DNA of 64,000 bases from Adiantum capillus-veneris. Lineage: Eukaryota; Streptophyta; Polypodiopsida; Polypodiales; Pteridaceae. Of the stretch, positions 9,603-19,130 are shown piece by piece; the stretch's first letter is position 1, and every line of letters begins with the position of its first letter. The translations under genes were made by a program, and so were the position numbers. The DNA lies in contig CM043962.1 in NCBI GenBank assembly GCA_014529385.2, forward strand, positions 126,136,970 through 126,200,969. Reading direction: 5' to 3'. The notes below the pieces were generated by a model. The model saw only the letters and a program-made list of their open reading frames with translations, had not been told where the DNA came from and searched no databases.

Positions 9603-10378
9603 TTGATGAAAAAGACTATGTTGTGCGTTACACAGCCGTTGACGAAAAAGGTTATAATTGAATGCCACTGTCCACCTTTTACGGGTCACCGCGGCATTGC
9701 TACCACCATGAAGGGCGTAGAGAGATACCTCTTTTGGCCGAGACTCAAAAAGGATATGGAAGAGTTTGTGCGTAGTTGCTTAGTATGCCAGAAGGTGAAG
9801 TTTGACAGGCATAAGGCAAAGGGATTGTTACAGCCTTTACCCATACCCACCCGCCCCTGGGAAAGTATTGCGATGGATTTCATTTTTTATCTCCCGAGAA
9901 CACAGAGTGGTCACGATGGTATCTAGACTGTTATTGACAAATTTAGCAAACAGGCTCATTTCATTCCAGTGAAGAAAACAGTTAAGCCGGATCACTTAGC
10001 GAGACTGTTTATGGCCCAGATCTTCAGATTACATGGCATGCCTGAGACGATTGTCTCCGACAGAGACCCCAGATTTACGAGTTTGTTTTCGAAGGCAATT
10101 TGGGAGAACATTGGCACACGGTTTGAGTTCTCATCATCGTTCCACCCGCAGACTGATGGGCAATCTGAGATTGCAAATTCAGTGGTTCTAGATTTATTGA
10201 AGTCTTATATCTCGGATCAAAAGACTCAATGGGAAAAGTACTTACCTTTGGTTGAATTTGCCTACAATAACACGATACACTCTTCGACGGGGAAGGCGCC
10301 ATTTGAGATTGTTGAAGGTGCTGCGAAAGTCCCATCCTTCCTGATAAAATCTTTGAATCGGATGAATATACGCGAGAT
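9603..10378 (+). pseudogene. Chromovirus integrase, zinc-binding and catalytic core
   Basis: The HHCC zinc module is visible as ECHCPPFTGHRG and RSCLVCQKVKFDRHK. The core follows with RPWESIAMDFIF (first Asp), GMPETIVSDRDPRFTSLF (second Asp) and SSSFHPQTDGQSEIANS, then LPLVEFAYNNTIHSSTGKAPFEIV. A TAG interrupts at 9924-9926, and the frame changes near 10340-10380 ahead of the GPY module. Confidence 0.92.
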
Positions 10379-10927
10379 TTGGATACGGCTTTTGCCAAGG
10401 TTCGCGAGATTTTGCAGAAGTCTCAAGAACGACAGAAAAAGGCAGCGGATCGCCATCGTTGCGACATGAAATTGAAGGAGGATGATTGGGTGCTCTTACG
10501 TTTTGAAAAGGCAAGCCTACGAAAGAAAAAGGGAAAGGAGAGGCTTTTTCCAAAGCTTAGTATGCGATACTACGGACCTTTCCAGATCACTGAAAAAATA
10601 AATGATGTCTCCTTCCGATTGAAACTGCCAGATACTTGGAGGATTCACAATGCATTCCATGTGAGTCTCTTGAAACCTTTTAAGGGTGATGTGCCTAATG
10701 ATGGGGAGCCTGATGAGCAACCCGAAGTGGAAGAAAACGAGGAGATCCTTGTTCCTAAATAGATTTTGGCACAGAAGGATACGAAGAATAAAGGTAAAGT
10801 CCGAAGGCGGTTCTTGGTTAAGTTCAAGAACTATCCTGCATTGGATGCGAAGTGGATGGAGGAGGAGGACCTAGCAAATACTCCTCAGATTGTGAAACTT
10901 TACCTCGATGCTTTTGGTTTAGCATAG
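10379..10927 (+). pseudogene. Chromovirus integrase C-terminus: GPY/F module and chromodomain
   Basis: [23 protein letters not shown] is the GPY/F module and [12 protein letters not shown] its usual end. After EEILVPK a TAG (10760-10762) interrupts the chromodomain, which continues in the same frame as RRRFLVKFKNYPALDAKWMEEE and ends near FGLA at 10927. Chromodomains of this class steer integration to marked chromatin. Two of the usual aromatic cage positions (W in KWMEE, F/Y in VKFKNY) look preserved. The stop would remove the chromodomain from the protein. Confidence 0.88.
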
Positions 10928-11338
10928 TCTATTCCAAACGGAACCCAGAATTCAGCTTGGCCGCAAATCTAGTGCAGTGAGATGCACAAGAGGGGAGTCA
11001 CACCGCTCCTTTGTCAACAAATGCCTTGATTTAGATACTAGAGTCACTGATGTCTCTTTGAGCTCCAGGGATACTGAAAGCTGACAGTATTCTGCTATAT
11101 GACTTTAATGAAATGGAATTCCTGATTATGATACTGATTTGTTCTTGACTTCTCTTAACTACAAAAACTGATAGACGAAATGACTGCAGCATTTTGGTCT
11201 GATTGATCTTAAATAGACATGGTTGCAATAGGGGTTAGTCAATCGGACATCGATGAGGTCCCGATTGGACCTAGATGTGATTGCTAGCTACATTGCCCGC
11301 ATAAATCATGTTCTAAGATCCGAATGAATGTTGTATGT

Positions 11339-11395
11339 CATCTGATGTCCTGTGATGTCTGGTGATGTCTTGTGATGTCATGTGATGTGACTGTC
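11339..11395 (+). repeat. Decamer array, unit like TGTGATGTCN
   Basis: Five to six imperfect head-to-tail copies of a 10-bp unit (GATGTCCTGT, GATGTCTGGT, GATGTCTTGT, GATGTCATGT, GATGTGACTG) lie in the chromovirus 3' UTR. Confidence 0.8.
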
Positions 11396-11517
11396 GATTT
11401 GCTACATGTGCTAGATGTGTGTTCCTAGTACGTAGGTGCTAACAGTCAGTGTCTGCTAAGATGGTTTATGGCTTCTGTCGGTTTTGCATGCATAATCGCG
11501 GTCGATTACAATGCTTT

Positions 11518-11530
11518 CAAGAGAGGGGTA
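11518..11530 (+). promoter_or_regulatory. Polypurine tract of the chromovirus
   Basis: CAAGAGAGGGGTA stands directly before the LTR start TGTCACAAAG. Such tracts prime plus-strand DNA synthesis in LTR retrotransposons. Confidence 0.7.
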
Positions 11531-11816
11531 TGTCACAAAGTGATGACGTGGCTACCGATAGCAGAAACCCTAATTTCTGCCAGAAAACCCTAATTCCTTG
11601 CAAACCCTAAAATCTGCCAAAAACCCTAATTCTTGGAAACCCTAACCCTAGGGCAGCAGGAGAGAATTCCGGAAAGTATTGGCCTACTGACGTGGCACTA
11701 CGGCAGTCGCGCTGGCTGCTTTTTGCGGCAGAATTTTCAGTTAATGCTTTTTCTCTACGCTATTGGCCAAGGAGAGAGAGAAAAGAATATTTGCTTTTAC
11801 TTTTGTTGGCTCTCTT

Positions 11817-11894
<78 letters not shown>

Positions 11895-12208
11895 CTGCTT
11901 TTACTTTCAAGCTTTTGGGGCTCTGCTTTTGGGCATCCCTTGTAACCTTTAAATTAGTGGTGAGGGCCTCACTTCTCAGAGTATCTGGACGCAGAGTCTG
12001 AGAGTGAAACCCGAACCACTCTCTTGTACTTTCAACTGATTAATACAAAAAGAAATACCGAAAGGGGCGCCAGTCTTTGGGGCCAATATCTCTAGGCACG
12101 GAACTCCGTTGGGCCAGTGCAAATCTATTGTGATCTGTGAATTGTTTGAAGTGGTTATTTGGTGCTGTCACGATTGATTCTTGACTTGGAGTGTCCAAGT
12201 CTGTTTCA
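11531..12208 (+). mobile_element. Chromovirus 3' LTR (about 640-680 bp)
   Basis: It begins TGTCACAAAG after the polypurine tract. The motif AAATACCGAAAGGGGCGCC near 12053 recurs as AAATACCGAAAGGGACGC in the LTR at 60818-61624, and the TGTCACAAA start is shared with the LTRs at 37505 and 42686 (minus) and 60818. It contains several AAACCCTAA telo-box-like motifs (11567-11652) and a long (GA)n tract. The right end is CA at 12207-12208 or possibly 12169-12170. Confidence 0.8.
11822..11892 (+). repeat. (GA)n microsatellite in LTR
   Basis: About 35 uninterrupted GA units occur in the LTR. Related LTRs at 36901-36923, 42116-42141 and 61423-61544 hold AG or CT tracts at the equivalent place, so it is a family trait that varies in length. 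Confidence 0.95.
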
Positions 12209-12781
12209 GATAAGCCGACGCCATCAAGAATAACGGTTGACTCTGGTGATCCAATGGTAGGAAATAGGCCATTTAAACTCAAATGGGGAAAATTTGCAGG
12301 TGCATGTTTCAATTGTGGAAAATTTGGCCTTATGCAGTTTGAATGCCAGGAATCTTTGCTGAAACTACCACCCTCTGTTGTTCCTGCATCTGGAACCCAT
12401 GTTGCCTCTCCCTCCTCTTCGTTTGTGAGACCAAAGATGGGGGATGCTAATGGAATCATGCAGGCTAAACAAGGAAAAGATCAAAATAAAAACATGTCTA
12501 ATGTGCATCCTGCTGCAAAGGCAGATACCAAAGGTAAAGCCAAAATATCAGATTCTACTGATGGTTGGGAAACTCCAAAGAAGCCAACTAAGCCTTGTGT
12601 TTCACCTGTTTCAAAAAATTATGTGTCTGCTTTGGATGCGAGAAGTGGTGGACCTTCTACATCTATATCTCATGATCGCAAGTCGCTAGTTGAAGCGTGG
12701 GACAGAGTGGTACACTCATATAAAGATGCTCTACTTGGTTCAACATCTGGCCGGTTGCCTCTGCATCAGGATCCCCACTAA
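12209..12781 (+). pseudogene. LINE B1 ORF1, C-terminal two-thirds
   Basis: It starts at DKPTPSRITVDSGDPMVG, followed by a zinc-knuckle-like CFNCGKFGLMQFEC in which the zinc-binding His is replaced by Leu. The rest is a low-complexity Lys/Ser/Pro region ending KSLVEAWDRVVHSYKDALLG, the same C-terminal motif as B2 ORF1. The open frame extends upstream into the LTR by chance. It ends at TAA 12779-12781. Confidence 0.85.
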
Positions 12782-12849
12782 GGAACGCATATGGAGTCTG
12801 CTTTATTGACTATTAGTATGGAAGCGGATGTGCCCATGGGCAATACCAC

Positions 12850-13804
12850 TTGAGGATAGTGCCTCATGCTTCTCTTGTAAATACTGTACAGATGCATTCT
12901 CCTCTTAGATGCTTTACGTACAACGTGCGTCGATTGTGCAATCACGACAAGTGGAAGTTACTTTGGCATTATGTACATACAAATAAAGCAGATATAGTGT
13001 TGTTACAGGAGCATAATCAGCATGATTTTGTAGGGCAATCTTCGTATTATGCAGGATTCTGGATTGCTTATGCTAGTAATGGTATTTTCTCGGGTGTTTT
13101 CATGATGGGGCGTTATGAACTGCAGCCGGTTTTAGCTCATAATGATCTGGCAGGGCGTTGGATGGTGGTTCAATGTCTTGTCCAAGGGAATATTCTGGAA
13201 TTTGCTTGTATTTATGCTTATACTGCCTCGGCACAAAGAAGTCATCTTTGGCAAGAGTTGGTCAAATACCCTTGGCGTTCACATGCTTATTGGTGCGGGG
13301 AGTTTAATAATGCACTTGCAAACACGGACAACACAAGTGGTCATTCGCATATGTTGAGCTCTGAATGCTCTTCTTGGGATGCCATGGTCATTAATACGTG
13401 TCTTGGATCTATGGACCAGCACGCACTCTTGAGAGCGGGGTTATACATTTACTAATAATGCTCACTCTGGATATAGAGCATGATTGGATCGCTAGTATGT
13501 ACCGGACACTACGCAATATGATATGTTTGCATGTGATATTATAATTAATCATTCTTTCACCTTATCTGTTCATTTTCCTCTTTGGCTCTGGGTCTATTTT
13601 GAGGCATTGGATGTAGATTTCTCGCTCCTTCGTAAGCGGTTGTTGCATATTAATAATTCGTATCTTTCACATAGAGCATTTCAAACTTTCATTGAAGCGG
13701 TGATTCCTCCACTTGTCTCTCATATGTTTATTGATGTGGAAGTGACGTGGTATCATTTTGTCATGCGCATCCAGGCAATCATAAAGGACTATGGTTCGTG
13801 GTAG
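12850..13804 (+). pseudogene. LINE B1 ORF2, endonuclease domain
   Basis: CFTYNVRRLCNHDKWKLLW (catalytic Asn motif), ADIVLLQEHNQHDF (Glu), RWMVVQCLVQGNILEFACIY and YWCGEFNNALANTDN are in order. The GDFN motif is changed to GEFN, so a catalytic Asp is lost. Frame breaks occur near 13440-13520, and the region continues as LLHINNSYLSHRAFQ to a TAG at 13802-13804. Confidence 0.82.
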
Positions 13805-13813
13805 ATGTACTAG

Positions 13814-15660
13814 TTGAGAAATAAAGTGCAGGAAGATAAGGAGACTTGCCAAGCCTTGGGAAGTCTTGCAGATACTAGAGGGCTTACTGATTCAGAACAA
13901 GAGGAATTATGCGTAGCTCAAACCTCGTTGATACATAATGATAAGAGAAAACTTGAAAAATGGAAAATTAGATCTAGGCAACACGCTTTTATGGATAAAG
14001 GTTGTTCATCGAAACAATTCTTTAAGCATTTGCATCATTTGAGGACATTTGCCTCTATCAAAAGGGTTAGAGACGAGGTTAGGCAATGGACAACCAAGAA
14101 AGGTCAATTGGCAGACTCAATGGCGGATCATTTTCAACAAGTTTTTGCCAATCCTGAGGCTCCCTCGAGTGAGGTTTTGCAAGCCAGATAGTTATTGTTG
14201 TCTTATGTACATCCTACATTGACAATGAATGATGCAGCTACCCTTGAGGCCACTTTTACTGAGGACGAGTTGCACGACAGTTTGTTGCATCCTGGTCGTT
14301 GGAATCGCTTGGATGGGACGGACTTACGGTTGAATTTTTCCTTCGCTTTTGGGAATTCCTTAAGCAACCTCTCCTTTTCATGATAAATAATGCATGGACC
14401 ACGCAATCTTTACCGCAATCGTGGAAAGAAGGACTGGTGAAATTGTTGCCTAAGCAAGCATTATGTGAAAACTTCTCACATTGGCGTCCAAAAACGCTTA
14501 TGCAGGTCGTTTACAAATTGTTGTCGAAAATGATAGCTACTTGTGTTGCTGACCATTTGTTTTCCGGCATACATCCGGCTCAGTATAGATTTATTCCTCG
14601 CAGGCAAATTATGCATAATATCGTTAACGTTTTTATTGCAATTGACTATGCAAAATACATTGGACAAGATGTGCTTATCATGCAGATTGATATAGAGAAA
14701 GCATTTGACACTGTTCATTGGGACTTGACTTCATTGCTCAGATCGTGACGGATTTGGGCTTTGGGCCCGGGATGCGTCAGGTAGTCTATTTCCTTTATGA
14801 AAACGGTCAATCTGTCGGAATTCTTGACGGTGAGCTGACTCGGTTATGGGATCTTGGCCGATCCGTCAGGCAAGGATACCCTTTGAGAACCATGTTGTAT
14901 GCTATTGCTACACCTCCTCTGCTGTTGTATCTGGACTCCATAACAGCATCTGGTCGGCTGCATGGATTGCAACTGCGAGCTCATGATCATTTTGTGGCAC
15001 AAGCATATGCAAATGACTCCATGTTCTGGCTTAGAAATCAACTTGAGGATGTTCGTTGTGTTATGGAAGCACTACGTATTTATGGGTTGGCTGCAGGTCT
15101 GCAAGTGAATTTCCGAAAATCTAAATTGTTGCCCTTGCATCAAATGGATTGGCATGCTATTTATCGTCAGTTGAGATAGTGAAGCCTGATCAAATTGTAA
15201 GGCATCTTGGTTATCCGTTGGCTTGGTCGGTTAACAATGCACAAGTTGTTGCAATGGGTTGAGAATAAAATTGCATTATTGGAAATTGTCTACCTAGCAG
15301 CTCCATGTAAGACTCGGAATAATGCAGTCTATTTTGGTGGCATTCATGCAATTTTTCCTGCCTTTGTTGCATTGGCCACCCCGTCGTCTTCGTGATTTCA
15401 TGTCTCGGATGCTGGAGTACTTCTGGTCCACTTTCTCTCACAAAAAAAAGGCTTGCGATTGCTTGCGACGGATAAGCTTTGTACTTCAAAACGTTGTGGC
15501 GGTCTGAATATCCTTCATTTGTGTTCTCATGTTACAGCAAAGAAGGCTACTTTGTTGTTAGTGCTGGTAGAGCGCTGGTAGAGCAAAAACAGCCTTCGAC
15601 GCAGATGCTTGCGTTTTTGTCCTCTCATGCGGTTTCCACGCCGGCCTTAGGCTATTGGTA
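13814..15660 (+). pseudogene. LINE B1 ORF2, reverse transcriptase
   Basis: Recognisable RT blocks: WDGLTVEFFLRFWEFLKQPL, SWKEGLVKLLPKQ, YKLLSKMIATCVADHL, QYRFIPRRQIMHNI, MQIDIEKAFDTVHWD (motif A), GRSVRQGYPL (motif B) and AQAYANDSMF (motif C as Y-A-N-D, so the first catalytic Asp is Asn). AGLQVNFRKSKLLPLH follows. Frame changes occur near 14190, 14300-14340 and 14720, with TAG at 15177-15179. Confidence 0.88.
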
Positions 15661-16697
15661 GCCATCGTATTGGGATGTGGTTTCTGGTAAAGTTGAAGCT
15701 ACAATTCGGGGATGTCTCTTTGCTTCCAGTCTAGTGGCAGATTGGAAGCTGGTCACGAGGGAATTGTTGTGGAATGGTAGAGATGACCCCTGTGGAAATT
15801 CACTTCGATTGGAGAGTTTGCATTGGAGCAGAGTTTTTGCTCAGACTCTTATTCAACGCTCTCCTAGACAGGCTTACTTTCTCTCCCACAAAGGTATTGA
15901 CAGGATAATAGATATGATAGACGCTGAAGGACGGGTGCTCTCCTTCATACAGCAAGCTGCTCTTACCTTTGGACTTGGGTTACACTACAGGCGCATGTGG
16001 GACACCATTAAGGAGTTGGTCGATTCTATATCTCCCATGCGCCGCTAATTGAAGACAATCGAATTTGCGATTAGCTCTACGCTGGTTCTTCGATTGGTTC
16101 GATATCTGCAAAGAAAGTGTACTATCATTTGCAGTCATCTTCTTGGATCCAAGAACACTGTAACAAGATATGGAATATGAATAAGAGTGTTACTTGGTGG
16201 CGAAGTGAAATTATGAAAATCTAGCATGCTAAGCTACCTCTCAAGGAGTGATTGTTTATGTGGAGATATATTGTTGGGGTTCTCCCCATTGGCAAATTAT
16301 TGCGCTCTAGGAGATTGGCCTCTTCGCGATGCGTTCGCTGTGGTGCAGGTATTCAGAATATTCCACATCTACTGTGGTCTTGTTCTCGTACGCGACAGTT
16401 AGTGAAGAGCATCTCTTCAACTTTGCTCGCGTTTTCTTGGCTTACAATTTGGTAAATTTTTCTGGATCTTTGGAGTGCTTCCGCCTTTGCTTCCACCGTA
16501 TGCATACTTTTTCAGCTGGGTTAGATTTTTGGGTACTATGGACAGTGTGGAGAGCACGGAATTCCCTCATGTTTCAGCAGATTCAAGTGGAATATGTTTC
16601 TTTCTTCAAGATATCTCTTAGACAGTCTCTTCAAGTTGCCTATGACTTGGACGAGCTCCCTGTTAGCCATTACAAGCTCTACTTTGACTGTTTCTGA
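15661..16697 (+). pseudogene. LINE B1 ORF2, zf-RVT C-terminal part
   Basis: LESLHWSRVFAQTLIQRSPRQAYF is the pre-zinc block. Then FMWRYIVGVLPIGKLLRS and CVRCGAGIQNIPHLLWSCS form the zinc-binding module. After a frame change it ends FKISLRQSLQVAYDLDELPVS and YFDCF with TGA at 16695-16697. The same ...DCF or ...ECF ending is seen in B2, B3 and B5, which fixes the ORF2 C-terminus. Confidence 0.85.
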
Positions 16698-16782
16698 GTT
16701 ACAGTTTTGTAATACTTTCTATGGGTTTTCCTCGCTTTGAGGTTTCCCATTTGCAATTTAATCTGACATTACAAAAACAAAA

Positions 16783-16791
16783 GTGTGTGTC

Positions 16792-16848
<57 letters not shown>
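16783..16848 (+). repeat. (GT)n tract joining B1 3' end to B2 5' end
   Basis: About 30 GT units with one CCAT interruption. The tract follows the A-rich end of B1 directly, and the 5' UTR of B2 starts directly after it. Confidence 0.95.
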
Positions 16849-16849
<1 letters not shown>

Positions 16850-17064
16850 GGGGGCTCTTTCGGCAGAATTAAGGAGATGTATATTGTTGTGGGTTTTGGT
16901 TGTTGCTTTCGGTGAAGCATGTACATAGCTGTGGTTTGTATGTTATTTGCAAGGTTTTCTCAGCAGTAGACTGCAGAAGTTTCTCGCCAATAGGTTTTGT
17001 TTGCAGAAGAGGTTTTCTTTTAATTTATGTTTGACTCACTGTCGTCTTTAAGCGTCGGAAAGCG

Positions 17065-18258
17065 ATGGAATCTACGTCGGAGGCAGCTTCTGAGATCAAG
17101 GCATGCTTGTATGAGGACTTTGAGGAGGCTCGACAGGCATGGAATGGTCAGGCGCCTGCTCTCGAGGTGCGCATTCCAATGCAGGATCTTATGGACCCAG
17201 TTACGCAGTACGCTATGAATACAGTTATTCTGTTTTTCCCGGGGAAAATGCCTACTGCGCAAGATGTCGGCCAATGGGTCGATTTTCTCCTTAGGCGGCA
17301 AGTTGTCCGTGGTTTCTACTTTGGGGCGCGTGGATTTTACGAAGTTTTGCTCGCCGATACAGAAGCTCGAAATCTTTTGCTTGAGATGTCTCCCCTCTTT
17401 TTTAATACGCAGATGATCCATGTTCTCCCGTGGGCACTCACTAAAGACTACCAGAGTCTTATTCGTCACAAATGCTCGATGTGGGTGGAAATGGTGGATT
17501 TCCCCCGCACGTGGAGACATTTCCTGCCGTTGTTGGCTGCACAGCTTGGGAAGGTTATCTGTCCTCCAAAATTGGATGCGAATACCAACAGGTTTTATAT
17601 TCTCTGGGACACGGATAAGATTACCCCCGATGGTATTATGGTTGACTCAGGTGACCCATGGGTAGGCAAGCGCCCTCTTAAACTTAAATGGGGAAAATTT
17701 GCAAATTCTTGTTTTCGATGCGGCAAATTTGGTCATATGCAATCCGAATGTCCAGAGCCGGTCTTGCAACCCCCTCCCTCTGTTGTTCCTTTGCCCACCT
17801 CTCTCCCTACTGGAAAACCCACAAGTGAAGCCAAGCAAAGTGGAGTTTCTACTGCTAAAGTGGCTTCGACTGTGGACAAAGGGAAAGGCAAGGCACAACA
17901 AGTTACTGATCTTGGGACTGGGACTGCTGTTAAAGGCAAAAATGTTGGACCTGCTGATGTCAATACATGGGTGGTGCCGAAAAAAGCATTGAAGATTAGC
18001 ACGCCACTTTCTGCTTGTAATTACGTTCCTTCTGTTAATGCTAACAAGAATGTATCGTTTAAGCAACTTCCATGCAATGACAATCGCACGCTAATTGATG
18101 CATGGGATAAAGCAATGCACTCTTACAAAGATGTACTCCTTGGTGAGGCTTCCACATCGCATGTGAACACTGTGGACACGTTTCCTGCCCTGACTCAGAG
18201 GATGAGTCCTCGCACGGATGCAGTGGATGGAGACGTGTCTATGGACACCTCCACTTGA
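17065..18258 (+). CDS. LINE B2 ORF1 protein, intact (397 aa)
   Basis: The protein is uninterrupted from ATG 17065 to TGA 18256-18258. Residues 1-200 match the N-terminal region of plant L1 ORF1 proteins (DUF4283-like; motifs LMDPVTQYAMNTVILFF, GQWVDFLLRRQVV, VLPWALTKDYQSL, WVEMVDFPRTWRHFLP, GKVICPPKLD). At about residues 210-232 the sequence RPLKLKWGKFANSCFRCGKF leads into a canonical C-x2-C-x4-H-x4-C zinc knuckle (CFRCGKFGHMQSEC). The remainder is a Lys/Ser/Thr/Pro-rich linker ending in TLIDAWDKAMHSYKDVLLGE. It probably coats the LINE RNA as a chaperone in the RNP; this is inferred from the family. The start is supported by homologous starts in B3 and B4. ORF2 begins directly downstream in a different frame. 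Confidence 0.9.
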   Translation: MESTSEAASEIKACLYEDFEEARQAWNGQAPALEVRIPMQDLMDPVTQYAMNTVILFFPGKMPTAQDVGQWVDFLLRRQVVRGFYFGARGFYEVLLADTEARNLLLEMSPLFFNTQMIHVLPWALTKDYQSLIRHKCSMWVEMVDFPRTWRHFLPLLAAQLGKVICPPKLDANTNRFYILWDTDKITPDGIMVDSGDPWVGKRPLKLKWGKFANSCFRCGKFGHMQSECPEPVLQPPPSVVPLPTSLPTGKPTSEAKQSGVSTAKVASTVDKGKGKAQQVTDLGTGTAVKGKNVGPADVNTWVVPKKALKISTPLSACNYVPSVNANKNVSFKQLPCNDNRTLIDAWDKAMHSYKDVLLGEASTSHVNTVDTFPALTQRMSPRTDAVDGDVSMDTST

Positions 18259-19130
18259 TTTTGAAATTTGTTGCTTTATGCGTGGGTTATGCAACCTGGA
18301 CAAATGGCGGCTGACCTCGCACTATGTACATACATGTAAGGCAGACATAGTTGTTTTGCAAGAGCACAATCAACACGAGTTTGTTGGTCAATGTTCCTAT
18401 TTTGCCGGATATTGGATTGCGTATGCCGGCTTGCAAGATTTCTCAGGTATATTGATGATGATTTGACATGAGCTTCAACCTATTCTGTTATACAATGATC
18501 CGCATGGTCGGTGGATGGTTGTACAGTGTTTGTTGAATGGTCGAGTTCATGAATTTGGCGGTACATATGCATATACGACCTCTGGGCAAAGAGCTACTTT
18601 GTGGAGAGAAATCTCGTCTCACCCATGGACATCGAATGCATTTTTGTGTGGAGATTTCAATAATACTCCTGATTTGCTTGACAGCACCACAGGAAACTCG
18701 CATATGTTGCTTGCGGAGAAGCATAACTGGGATCTTCTTGTTGCCTCTGCTCAAATGATTGATATATGGCGTTCTCTGCATCCTGATGCCTCTGGTTTCA
18801 CCTTTCAGTATGCTGCTCATTCCTCTTACAGAGCACGATTAGATCGTTGGTATTTGCTTAATGACCAACAGTATGATGAATTTGTATGTGACATGAGGAT
18901 AGATTATGCTCTGCAGTTATCGGATCATTATCCTCTTTTGCTGTCGTTGTCTTTTGGTCAGTCTCTTTGTGATCGGCCTCTTCACAGGAAACGTTTGTTG
19001 CATGTTAATAATGCCTATCTTACTCATGAAGGTTTTCGTCACATGGTTGCCGATATTATTCCCCCGCTATTGGCTCAAATGCATATTGATTTGGATGCTA
19101 CTTGGTATCGTTTTGTCATGAGAGTACAAA
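18259..19130 (+). pseudogene. LINE B2 ORF2, endonuclease domain
   Basis: It starts in the +1 frame relative to ORF1 with FMRGLCNLDKWRLTSHY, in which the usual Y-N-V/I-R Asn motif is degraded. ADIVVLQEHNQHEFVG (Glu) follows, then a TGA at 18464-18466, then NAFLCGDFNNTPDLLDS (Asp/Asn kept), YRARLDRWYL and LQLSDHYPLLLSL (His kept). One stop and a decayed first motif are the only defects. Confidence 0.85.

Larger units (their letters stand above)
10928..11530 (+). other. Chromovirus 3' untranslated region
   Basis: No coding potential. It contains a short decamer array (11339-11395) and ends with a polypurine tract. The last 40 bases (AATCGCGGTCGATTACA...) resemble the sequence next to the minus-strand LTR at 37505, supporting common ancestry of the two Ty3 elements. 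Confidence 0.7.
7045..12208 (+). mobile_element. Ty3/gypsy chromovirus, 5' half missing, degenerate
   Basis: The order is protease, RT, RNase H, integrase, GPY/F module and chromodomain, followed by a UTR, polypurine tract and 3' LTR. This is the chromovirus order. There is no 5' LTR or gag; the left edge is the LINE A tail. A hAT-like MITE splits the RT, and several stops and frame changes are present. The right edge against LINE B1 is set by a terminal CA at 12207-12208 and is approximate. Confidence 0.9.
12209..16782 (+). mobile_element. LINE B copy B1 (5' part missing)
   Basis: This is an L1-type LINE starting inside ORF1, immediately after the chromovirus LTR, and running through endonuclease, RT and zf-RVT to a 3' end reading TTACAAAAACAAAAG followed by (GT)n. 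The 3' UTR block GGGTTTTCCTCGCTTTGAGG is shared with B2, B3 and B5. Many stops and frameshifts make this the most decayed of the longer copies. Confidence 0.9.

Noticed and set aside
11567-11652. Interstitial telomere array
   Set aside because: The CCCTAA-like motifs are irregularly spaced and lie in an LTR; they are telo-box-like, not a telomere tract.
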